NCBI RefSeq assembly: GCF_004193775.1
Contig: NC_041012.1
Coordinates: 11,925,223 to 11,989,222, forward strand
DNA: 64,000 bases
From: Glycine soja
Taxonomy: Eukaryota > Streptophyta > Magnoliopsida > Fabales > Fabaceae
Direction: 5' to 3'
The position numbers and the translations under genes were made by a program. How positions within the stretch are numbered: position 1 is the stretch's first letter; every line of letters begins with the position of its first letter. Shown one piece after another: positions 34,720 through 44,958 of this stretch. The notes beneath the pieces were generated by a model, which saw nothing but the letters and a program-made list of their open reading frames with translations, was not told the origin of the DNA and ran no database searches.

Positions 34720-35770
34720 CTAGTTGTTGTCATTGATGACATTTTCAAACCTTATCTTTTTGTTTGCAACATTTAATGCAATAATTGGATCATCTTCCGT
34801 AATCGTTACTTCAAAATGATTTATTGGTTGCGTTTTAAATGATTGAGTAACTAATTTAGGAACAATCAGTTTCGGATTCTTGTAGACACCCATCGAATAC
34901 TCCATATCTTTATTACTCTCCTTATTATTGACACTAAAGTCATCTATCCCACCATAGTTAATGTTGTTGTCTCCCTGCACAATGGACTTGGTAGCCATAA
35001 ATGTTGCCATAAAGCCCTGATTGTCTTGCTCGTTATCACGAAACCAATGTCCTCCTCCTATTCTTGCAACGTTTCTAACATCTGCCTTGATGTTAGAACT
35101 CCATTGTCAGGTTCCTTCATCCTCGGTAATAGATAAAATCTTTTCACACAACTCATTTGTATGTCCAATGAGACCACATAGGTAGCAAAAATTTCTTAGG
35201 CATTAATACTTTAAGCCCACTTCTACTAGCTCACCTCCAGCTCTCTTGATTTTCCTTACCCTTTGAAGCAAAAAAACGAACATCAATTAGAATCCTAATT
35301 TGGATTAAGAGTTTCCAGACGTTGCTACTATTTTTGGTGTCATACTCACAGAATTTACCCAAGGATTTTTCAATGCTTTCTCCTACTGCATTTGACATGA
35401 AGCCTATGGGTAGGTTATGGACTTGCACCCAAAAAGGTACACAAAAAAGTGGCACGTTGTTTGGTAATTATCCTTTTTTGATGACGCTTAGGATGAGGGT
35501 GTGCTTATCGAAGCTCCAAGGTCTTCCTTTGATGATCCTCTGTATGCCAACCTGATGGTAGAAACAAAAAAGAAAGCAGTTCCATTCCATCTCTGTGATG
35601 ATGAGACCTCTAATTGGCCTTCATATGCTAGACAACCTTTCTTACATGATATGAAAACATATGGTTTTGTTTGTTAAGAATATTCCAACAAGGCTTAGGG
35701 AAAAATCAACTTGATCCTTTTTTACGACTACAAAAGGAATCTCAACTTCAACATCTTCTCCATGTGATAG
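34720..35770 (-). pseudogene. LINE-2 ORF1 (DUF4283 and CCHC zinc knuckle)
   Basis: From about 35760 on the minus strand: LSLVGIFLTNKTICFHIM, RPIRGLIITEMEWNCFLFCF, GRPWSFDKHTLIL, then VPFWVQVHNLPIGFM and GKFCEYDTKN. This is the DUF4283 domain of plant LINE ORF1. A CCHC knuckle, FCYLCGLIGHTNELC, follows near 35150-35195, then a low-complexity tail (34720-35010). ORF1 proteins bind the LINE RNA. Stops and frame changes are present. Confidence 0.75.
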
Positions 35771-35775
35771 GGGTA

Positions 35776-37180
35776 GGGTCATAGTTATAAAAATAGGTTC
35801 AGCCCAACCAGTCAAATCAGTTCAATCAAGGCCCGATGCCTGAAAAAGATGGTGGAACTCACAAACCAAGAGGGGGGTGAATTGGTTTCTAAATCAAAAT
35901 AGACTTTTAAAAACTAGAGTAAAAAAACTTTTTTTCATGGATCATATCACAAACTTTTGATAAACCAATATTTAATCAATCACCCTTACACAAAATCCTT
36001 TGTTAAAGTTCTTTCTTCAAAAAGATATTTTCTTTAACCTTAGTAAATTGATCAAGACCAGAATGAGAACGAAAGATGAGATCAAGAGAAGATGTACACC
36101 AATTTTTTATATTAGTTCACTCTTTATCTCTAGAGAAGCTAATCTAGTTATCTAATCCAATCCAAATTAGATTTTCACTATGCATATAGAATTCTTACAA
36201 GCAATATCAGTTCTTACCCTAGAAAAAGAGACTAAGGTACCCAATCCTAGGGTCCTCTATGAATAAGAGCCTAAGAGAAACCTATCCTTAGCCAAAACTA
36301 GGAAAACCTATTCTAGCATGCCTTCAGAAATTCATGCATATACTAATAATGTACACGAAAAACAGAGTCATAGAAAGACACAACCTGATCAATCATACGC
36401 AAGAACCTTGCATGAATGAATGAGTGCCTTCTTAAACTCAATATAAATTCACAACTCACTTTTCACAATATGATCTTCATAGTCAAAGTTTTGAAGTTGT
36501 GAGTCACACTGTATCTAAGAACTTTATCTTCTCTTTTTGTATCACTTACTTCAGCTCATACTAATTTTGCACTTATTTTTCCACTCTAAAGTGAGATCAC
36601 AAGGTGGTTATTTATAGAGAAAAAGGTTATAACCACCTATAATCGATTAAATATACAATGTAATCGATTATTTCGAAGAAGTAATCGATTATATTATCAT
36701 TTCAATGGATTAAAGTGTTCCTTCCAAAAATTGGAAAACTTTAAAGAACAATATAATTGATTAAATTCTTGATGTGATCGATTAAAATGTTCTTGATCAT
36801 TTTTTAAACACTTTTAAGAGAGAAGTAATCGATTATGATCACCTAGTAACCGATACAAGAAACTTATCTATAAGCTACAAACACTTGTGTAATCGATTAC
36901 GATCACGCTTGTAATCGATTAAAACAGAGAGTTTTAAGCACTGAGAAATTTTCTTACTTTACAACCTTTCTTCTTACTACTACATGATGATGCATGATGC
37001 ACATATGAAAAGATAAAGACTAAGACACAATACAACAATTAATACAAATGTCACTCAAGAAAGTTTGGAATGTAAAAGACAAAACTTCTTCAAGTTTCTT
37101 TAAGCTTCAAGGCAAAGTCTTCATGTTGCTCCCCATATCTTATAGTGCCTTAGGCAGTCCAATTAGGATGTAGGACCGGA
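35776..37180 (-). repeat. LTR-like repeat with TAATCGATTA palindromes
   Basis: No gene. On the minus strand about nine TAATCGATTA-type motifs (36642-36920, some diverged) precede a TATA box CTCTATAAATAACC (36606-36619), then a leader, and the segment closes with a CACCCCCCTCTTGG motif near 35868. This is the same layout as the solo LTR at 32300, in the opposite direction. The outer ends were not found. Flanks carry CAGCCCAACC and ACCGAG motifs of a second, older repeat with loosely inverted ends near 35780 and 37960. Confidence 0.45.
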
Positions 37181-37285
37181 AAAGCAAACGACCCAGTTTG
37201 GCCTACTTTGACCCGACCGAGTTTGATAAAAATCGGTCACCTGGACCAAGTTGGCTCAGTTCGACCCGGGCTGAGAAATTTTTTA

Positions 37286-37464
<179 letters not shown>

Positions 37465-38602
37465 GATTTTTATTTATTTTACAACTCCTACAACATGTTC
37501 AATTAATAATAATTAATTATTGAATAACATATAATATGCTTCTATTATTTTTTTTCTTTTTATCTTGATAACAATATATAATAACTAATTATTATCGTAT
37601 TGATTATGATATGATTTAATATTTATGTTTTTTATAAATCTTCACTAGATTTTTTATGATCATCTGATAACTTTTGTATTTAATCCTGAAAAATAAGAGT
37701 TTTCTTGGTTATTTAATGATAATACCCACAAAATAATTTAGAGTATAAATGATTATATAATATTTATAGTTTGATCATGGTAATGAATTTAATTTTGGAG
37801 TATAAAAATAAAGATTAATCATAATTTGTTAGATGCATTACATATATTCTTTAATTATATATATAAGATCAACCAGGTCAATAAGTGATCCACCAGTTGG
37901 ACTTTGGACTTTTGATCCCTTGACTCAGTACATCGGCCAGGTTGATTTTCATAATACTAGCCACTAGGTAGGGTGACAAGAAAAGTGTTGGTTGATAAGG
38001 ATAAGCGAGGTAAAGGTTTAGAGGTACGCTAGATAGGTTTAGGTTTAGATTGGGTGAGGATAGTTTGGATTAAAATGGGAAAGGAATGAGGAAAAGGTGG
38101 GATTATGGGGATATGGTTGATTGTGTTTTCATTCTGGATATATGGTTGATATTATATGGTTAAGGAGGTGGATAAGGTTTGACAGAAAACATGGTGATGA
38201 TATGATTTGTGTGAATTTGTGATAAAAGCTATGGATTTTACCAAAAAAGGAAAAATATTGTTTGAGTAAACTTGGAAACATATGATATTCTGGGGAAAAA
38301 TATAACAAATCTTCCTACTAGGACAGAAACAACTCACTCAGAGAGAATCTATAGTCTAACCTAAATAACAAAAAGAAATGTAACCCAGTTCAAATTTTTT
38401 TCGTTAATTACTTGAGTTTGATTTCCATGGATAAAAGAAAAATTAAATCTGATGAATTTCACTCAACACAGTTCAAATGTAACCCAGTTCTTAGTTGACC
38501 ATGAATCCCTAAACACTACTCACATGATAGAACATGATTGGTGGCCAAAGAGGCATGAACACACTATTAACGTTCAATTTGGTCCATATACGTTCTTATT
38601 TG

Positions 38603-39428
38603 TAAAGGTCTTCATGGGCATGGTCACCCGCAAACTCGAATTGACCCAAACCGATCAGTTTGGGTTGGATCATTTATGTATTTGGGTTAAAACCAAACCA
38701 AACTGATCAAAATCATTCATGTACGAATTGGGTCACGAGTTTAGATTTATAGATCCGATCAAATTCAAACCAAACTTATCAAAATCGATCAAAAATTTTA
38801 GAGTTGTTTGGTTTGGCTTTAAATATTGCTGATATTAGAACTTCAAGTGTTGGAACTGCAAGTGTTGGGACTACTAGTGTTAGAACTTCTTAAGGTATTA
38901 CTTTTAGGTATATTGTTATTTGTTTCACATTTTTTTATATTTATTTTTTCTGCCATATTTATAATATTAATGGATCATATTTTGTTCATTTGTTTCAGCA
39001 AATCTGGTTGTAGCAAATCTAATTGCAAGAAATTAATTTATAGAAAATAGTTGTGATTCAAATTATTATAGTAAATCTTATTGAATAATATTTTGTTTTA
39101 ATTTGTATTAGTCTATTTTAGAATATTATGTTGATGGTATTAAATGAATCAATTTTACTACTTTCAGACATTTGATAATATTGTATTAATTATATTTGAT
39201 ACTTGAATGAATCATGATATAAAATACTAGTTCTAAGAAAAAAAAGACCAAATTTAAATGGATAACCCATTGGTTCAAATTGAACCAAACCGTTCATGAA
39301 TGAGTTGGGTTGAGTTTGATTTCAAAAAAAAAATTATGAAAATTGAACCGAACCAAACTTATCAAATTTAATTAGGTTGGGTCTTAAATTTGATCAAAAT
39401 CAACTCAAACCGACCCGCGACACCCCTA
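38603..39428. mobile_element. hAT-type non-autonomous element
   Basis: Starts TAAAGGTCTTCATGGGCATG and ends GCGACACCCCTA; subterminal motifs CCCAAACCGATC, AACCAAACTGATC and their inverse near 39290-39410 form partly inverted ends. Flanking 8-mers CTTATTTG and CTTATTTT match at 7 of 8, the hAT duplication length. Near 38833-38892 a 15-bp unit (GAACTTCAAGTGTTG-like) is repeated about four times, perhaps from the low-complexity N-terminus of a transposase. No transposase domain is readable. Confidence 0.6.
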
Positions 39429-39728
39429 CTTATTTTATATATAATATTATTTGGGTCAACATCCAATTAATCTTGCCTATTTAAATTGGTTGCAATTTAA
39501 AATCTCTAACAATCAATTAATCATTTATCTTCTACTATATATGATCATGATATTTATTTTTTTTTAAAATACCAACTAGCTACCGAGTTTAATTATGTTC
39601 ATGCATATACCATAAGCACAATATAATACCTTTTTTCCTTAAATTTTCATCATCATCCACCCTTTCTCTGCCTATATCTTTTGGGTTAATTCTAGCTCTT
39701 TACTCTTTAGAGAGACGCAACAAAAACA

Positions 39729-40069
39729 ATGAGCAAAGCTAGTTCTTGGGTTATTTCTTATTCTTTCTAGTTTTGTTGCTGAAATTCATGGCAACAACCA
39801 AGGTCGAGCTCTTGGTAAGTTGCATAAGTACTCCAAGTTGAAAGCAAATTCCCAAATCAATGATAGGAGTACTCACTTTGAGGCACAAGATCTTATTGTG
39901 GTTCATTCTCAATTAGGTTTGAAAGAGAAAGATAGGATTGAGAAGCTGCCAGGGCAACCCCATGTGAATGGAGGATATGTCACGGTGGATAAATTGGCAG
40001 GGCGTGCCTTTTATTATTACTTTGTGGAAGCTCAAACAACATTGTCTCTTCTTCTTTGGCTGAACGGAG
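39729..40069 (+). pseudogene. Serine carboxypeptidase-like protein, exon 1 remnant
   Basis: Secreted or vacuolar serine carboxypeptidases (S10) cleave C-terminal residues or act as acyltransferases. This piece shows a signal-peptide-like N-terminus ([14 protein letters not shown] after correcting frame), then [37 protein letters not shown] and SLLLWLNGG, ending at a GTATAT splice donor, where the family usually has its first intron. The next conserved block, PGCSS, would open exon 2. The start ATG at 39729 is out of frame with the rest; one extra G near 39752 explains this. The catalytic Ser, Asp and His would be in later exons, which are not found before the repeat at 40565. About five residues before GGYVTV also seem missing. 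A dead gene fragment; family call is firm. Confidence 0.8.
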
Positions 40070-40564
40070 GTATATATAATTTTAGCTTTTTTATTGACAA
40101 ATATTAATCGTTAATTATTAATTTTTTGATTGTGAGAATAGTCGACCCACAACCCTTCACCCTCTCCTTTCAACATTGTCTCTTATAGTTCCTATAATTT
40201 TAACATCACTTGTTATAAAATTTAATCAAGGTTTTAAATATCCATCATGATCATGCATGTATCATGGTTTCGTTACATTTGTTGATATCGTGGACAAAAA
40301 TGACCAGTGCAGTCAAAATTGCATCACGAATAATTAAAGAATGTTGATATTACAATCCAAATTACAATTACCGACTATTTTTTAAAATCTTGGATCTAAT
40401 CTAATCCTTATTTTTCAATGGTAATATGTAAATGCATCATGTCTCATTGCACTTTAAATGCTACGCAAATGCGCTTTTTTTTTTAATTTGAAAGCATGCA
40501 TTACACACACTTGCATCCACACCCAAGCACATGTACAACTGTTTCTTTGCCTTGTGTCACATTC
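40070..40564. other. Possible intron remnant and non-coding DNA
   Basis: Follows the exon donor of the carboxypeptidase remnant. AT-rich, with no second exon that I can read. Confidence 0.45.
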
Positions 40565-40960
40565 TTTGGTAACTTATTCCCAAAAGGGGTCCCTTTTTAA
40601 ACATATTCCTCAAGGGGTCTGTTTTGTAAAAAAAATCACGTGATATCGCCATTCCCATCAGCGTAACCCCACTGTTCATATCAGCAAAAAAAATCATGTG
40701 TGCCAAGTGTGTTTCGCCATCACCACTGACGAAACACACTGCTTGCGTGGCATGCATATCGCCAACTCCAACTGCGTAACACCACTGCAACAACACTGTT
40801 CATGCAGAACAAGCATTCACGTGTCATGTGGGTTTCGCCAATGGTAGTGGCGAAACACACTGTGCATGTTAGCAGCATCCCCATGGCCATGCCATGTATC
40901 GAGACACCATCCAGCATAGGTTCCGCCAGTAGTATTGGCGAAAACCATCCCCATAGGAGT
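40565..40960. repeat. Left arm of a long inverted repeat
   Basis: Nearly 400 bp that match 48121-48503 in inverted order with modest divergence. Contains three or four short palindromes of the type GTTTCGCCAATGG(T)AGTGGCGAAAC (about 40708, 40828, 40920), plus CATCCCCATGGCCATGCCATG. Confidence 0.85.
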
Positions 40961-41111
40961 TGATTTAATTGATTGCATATGTTACCTATCCTCATCCTAC
41001 GATAATATTTTGAAACAAACTACCCTAATGGAGATATCCTTTACACCTTTAGTACTGCAAACTTTTTTTTGGTACATACTGCTGCAAACTTTATTTATTT
41101 ATTTTTTTATG
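40961..41111. other. Short spacer between inverted arm and LINE-3
   Basis: AT-rich, T-runs; no gene. Confidence 0.6.
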
Positions 41112-41666
41112 TTTTTTTTTGGAAGGCAGAAAATATATATTATTAAATAGACAAGTCAGTACCAAGGGTACTGATGAAAAAAAACACATACAAGGCATCT
41201 ATGATGCCACCCTCCCAAAAACAGAGATAAAACCCACCAAAAACCCCACCACAAAAAGCAAAACCAACCCAGATTAAGCAAAAGACTCTGAAAGATTGGT
41301 AGACCAATGATTAAAAAGGGTGTTGAAACCTTTGTCCCTAGCTTTTAGCCAAGACCAGGCTAGAAATAAGGCATCTTCCAGCACTTTGGAAGGGTCAAAA
41401 GGAGTGCCCTAGAAAACCAATAAATTCCTATGCTACCAAATGGTGATAGTTAACGCAATCCACCACCCACACCATCTGCTATGGTTTCTCCCTTCGCCAA
41501 ATCCATCACAGAATTGGATAAAATGGCTTTCTGGTGAAGCTGGAAGGACTCCTATGACCTGAATCCACCTCATGGATTCCCACCACAAGCCTATAGTCAG
41601 CTTGCAGTTGAAAAAAAGGTGGCCTGCCTCCTCCTGCTCGTTCCGACAAAGCGGGCAGACATCTTC

Positions 41667-42315
41667 CTACATAGCCACATTTCTTCTATGGAGGTTAGCC
41701 CAAGTGGGAAGCCTATCTTTAATAAGTCTCCAGGAGAAAATCGCAGCCCTTGGGGGGATTTTTAACTTCCATATTAACTGGAAAATCCTCCCATCTGAAA
41801 TAGGTCTATTGTGATTTATCAAAAGCCTATAGGTTGACTTAGTGGAATACAGCCCACTAGGTTCAGCTTTCCACAACATGGTGTCCTTCATATGGCTCTG
41901 AATAGGAATAACACTAATATCTTCCATGAAAGCCACTGCTACTCCATCCTCATAGTCAAATAAGTGCCTCCTCTACTTCAGATCCCAGCTCCAAGTATTC
42001 TGAGAAAAGCTGCCCATCCTGGAAATGAGATCATTCTACTGTTTGCTAATCAGAAAAAGCTAATTATATTTCTGTTGAAGGTTGCAGTCCTCCCCCAGCC
42101 AATTATCTTTCCAGAAATTAATTTTGTCCCCACATCCAACCTTCCATCCCATATTTTGATGAATAATACTGAAGTCATTCTGCTGATTTAACTTTCTAAG
42201 ATCCCTCCACCATTTTGAATCCCAGCCATTGACTCTGCCATTCTGTAAGGCTGACCACCCTCCATATTTGGAATTTAAAACCCTGACCCAAAGCTGATTT
42301 TGATTGGAAGATAAG
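41667..42315 (-). pseudogene. LINE-3 zf-RVT and C-terminal segment
   Basis: Minus strand: MKDTMLWKAEPSGLYSTKS, IWKLKIPPRAAIFSWRL, LPTWANLHRRNVAM, then CPLCRNEQEEAGHLFFNC, the C-x2-C...H...C zinc pattern of zf-RVT, followed by a piece reading NHWSTNLSESFA at the end (about 41290). Frame changes separate it from the RT. Confidence 0.75.
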
Positions 42316-42317
42316 TC

Positions 42318-43545
42318 TCAAATCCATCTACCCATCAGAGCTGCATTAAATTTGGACAGATCCTTGATTCCCAGGCCCCCATCCTTTTTGGGAAGGTAGA
42401 TGACATCCCACTTCACCCATGGGATTTTCTTATGATCTTGATTCCCCCCCCCCCCCCCCCACATGAAATTCCTTTGAAGAGACACCAATTTGTCAACTAT
42501 TCTTTGAGGTATCTTGAAGAAAGATAGAAGATAAATTGGTAGTGCATTCAGAACAGAATTTATCAAAGTGACCTTGCCACCCATGGATAAATTTTTCTGG
42601 TTCCATTTGGAAATTTTACCTTCAAATTTACTGATCAAAGGCTCCCAAACCACCTGACTTGAAGGTCTGACCCCAATAGGAATACCCAGATAATGAAAAG
42701 GGGTATCCATCTGCCTACAGTTCAAAAATTGGGCAGCATCATGAGCCCAATTGACTTCATCCCCAAAAATCCCAAATTGGCTTTTAGCAAATTTAATCTT
42801 TAGACCAGGGGCCATTTCAAAACCTCTAAGCATGGCCTTCAAGACAAGGACATTCTCCCAAGAAGCCTCACCAACAAAGACTGTATCATCAGCATATTGA
42901 AGGATATTAATAGGCTCCTTTTGCTTCCCAACCAGATAGCTTCTATAAAGGTTTTTATGAAGGGTCTCTCTCATCATACCGATGAGACCTTCACCCACTA
43001 TATTAAAAAGCAAAGGGGCTAAAAGGTCCCCTTGCCTCAAACCTCTAGTGGGGGCAAATTTCTTTGTAGGGCTTCCATTAACTAGGATTGAAATGGTAGC
43101 TGATTGGAGGCGGGCAGCAATCCATTTTCTCCTTGTAAGACAGAAGCCTAACCTTAACAACATGTAATCCGAAAAGGACCAAGATACAGAATCATAGGCC
43201 TTTTCGAAATCCACTTTGAAAACCATAATTGGCTTCTTTCTCTTCAAAGCTTCCTCAACCACCTCATTAAGGATCAGAATTCCATGTAGGATATGTTTGT
43301 CCTTTATGAAAGCTTACTGCCTTTCATCAATTATCCCAGATACCACACTCCTCAGCCTATTTGCCAAGAGCTTGGCTATTACTTTATACATGCAACCAAT
43401 GAGAGAAATAGGTCTATAGTCATTTAAAGACTGTGGATGGGTTGATTTAGGAATAAGAGCCAAGAAGGTGGCATTGCTGCCTCTAGGGAAGCTGCCATGA
43501 ATATGGAATTCATCCACAAATCTCCTGAATTCAGGTTTCAAAACC
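42318..43545 (-). pseudogene. LINE-3 reverse transcriptase
   Basis: The 314-codon frame 42318-43262 holds VFKVDFEKAYDSVSW (motif A), GLRQGDLLAPLLFN (motif B), QYADDTVFVG (catalytic YADD), a GVRPS block, FMWGGGGG and KKDGGLGIKDL. Upstream, one stop away, 43314-43541 reads FLALIPKSTHPQSLNDYRPISL and LLANRLRSVV, the RT fingers. Catalytic residues are intact, but stops at both ends break the protein. A 17-base C run (42444-42460) codes for the poly-Gly. Confidence 0.88.
42444..42460. repeat. Poly-C run in LINE-3
   Basis: Seventeen consecutive C. On the coding strand it gives a run of glycines just after FMW. Prone to slippage and to sequencing error. Confidence 0.95.
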
Positions 43546-44144
43546 CTTCAAAATTCCTTAATAAAATTGAAATTAAAGCCATCTGGCCCCAGACATTTGT
43601 CTCCACCATAACTCCAAACAGCATCTTTAAGCTCTTGGTCTGAAAAAGGGACAGTCATCCCCTCCCTTTGCCTCTAATCAATCGAAGGGAAAAATACCCC
43701 ATCCAGAGAAGGTCTGAACAAGTTATCTTCAGAAAATCTATGGAGAAAGAAATTGAGAACTTCATTCTTGACTAAATTAGGCTACTGAACCCATACACCA
43801 TCAATGAAGATTCCCTGAAAAGCATTGTAGTTTCTTCTGAAATTTATAACTTTGTGGAAATAGGCTGAGTTGCTATCACCTTCCTTGATCCACTTAGCCC
43901 TAGATTTCTATCTCAAGAGGGATTCATATGCATTTGAAGCATCCCACAAATCTTGTTGGATGGATTTCTTGGCCTTAACCTCATCTTCGGACAAGTTTCT
44001 ATCACCAGCTATGGTTTCCAAGTGATTTAGGTTCTGCCTCAAATTCTGAATCTTACTAGCATTGATATCCCCATTAGTTGTACTCCACTGTTTTATAGTA
44101 TATTTTAGATTCCTCAATTTGTTTTTAAGAGCAATTCCCCCCAA
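43546..44144 (-). pseudogene. LINE-3 linker between endonuclease and RT
   Basis: Frames read LRNLKYTIKQWSTTN, a helical block to ESLLR, then, after a stop, AKWIKEGDSNSAYFHKV, typical of the segment preceding LINE RT. Broken by several stops. Confidence 0.7.
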
Positions 44145-44958
44145 CCACCCTGCTGATCATTGATCCAAGCCTCCCTCACCATTCTTTGGTACCCTTTATG
44201 ATTGAGCCACCAGTCCACAACCCGAAAAGGCTTGGGACCCCAATCCACCATCCTTGTTTTCAAGATGACTGGACAATGGTCTGAGTAGTCCCTTTGAAGG
44301 ATATGCTAAGAGGTATCAAGCCAAAGAGATATCCATTGATCTGAAACCAGAAATCTATCAAGTCTGCTCTTGACAGTACCATTGGGCCTAAACCAAGTAA
44401 ACCTGCCACCAAAGCCTTTAATTTCCTGAAGTTCCATATCAGATATCCACTCATTGAAATCTGAAATGTCAGAAGTGTCAGCCATCCTTTGGGATGAGCC
44501 AATTCTTTCCTCCTGGCTCCTAATGCTGTTAAAATCCCCAAGGAAGCACCATAAACCATTAGGATTAGACACTTTCAGCTGCCTTAACTCCTCCCACAAG
44601 GCTCTTTTCCCAGCTAGATCATAGGGGGCATAAACATTAACTATGTAAAGCCTCTGATTTTCTATCACCCACCTCCCATCCAGCATTAGGAAGTTTCTTC
44701 CTTTAACCCTCCTTTCCACATGAAAAGCTGAGTTATTCCACATACAGAGCAAAGCACTAGTTGCCTGGACAGAGGGAACACTATCCCAAGAGACAGTGGA
44801 ATCCCCCACATAGGCTGGCATATGGTCTTATCAAACTTCTCCTTTTTTGTTTCTTGAATGCACACAAGGTCCTCCTTGTGTTTTAAATTGAGCCTCCTAA
44901 TAACAGCCCACTTAATCCCCTTTCCCAAACCTCTAGAGTTATAGGATAAGATAATCAT
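44145..44958 (-). pseudogene. LINE-3 endonuclease domain
   Basis: Starts MIILSYNSRGLG at 44958 with IQETKKEKFD, a frameshift near 44820, then NVYAPYDLAGKRALWEEL, CFLGDFNSIRS, RFTWFRPNG, SRLDRFLVS and, in another frame, DYSDHCPVIL. All AP-endonuclease motifs (N, QE, GDFN, SDH) are visible. This enzyme nicks target DNA for target-primed reverse transcription. Broken by frameshifts. Confidence 0.82.

Larger units (their letters stand above)
14576..35775 (-). mobile_element. LINE-2, near full length but split by four insertions
   Basis: A single minus-strand LINE can be followed in order from ORF1 (about 35770) to the RNase H tail (about 14640) and a T-run at 14576-14582 that marks the poly-A end. 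It is interrupted by a solo LTR (15330-21697), a CRM-like retrotransposon (22849-31290), a MITE (31851-32204) and a second solo LTR (32300-33315). Removing these leaves about 5.0 kb. Coding motifs resume in the expected order across each junction, and three of the four insertions have target duplications of the expected kind. An internal deletion has removed the RT segment with the catalytic DD box. Many stops and frameshifts show it is long dead. Confidence 0.85.

Noticed and set aside
40557..40995. Met/Ala/Val-rich frames in the inverted arms (also 48151-48505)
   Set aside because: They appear in both arms because the arms are inverted copies; no domain, no start context, interrupted in one arm.
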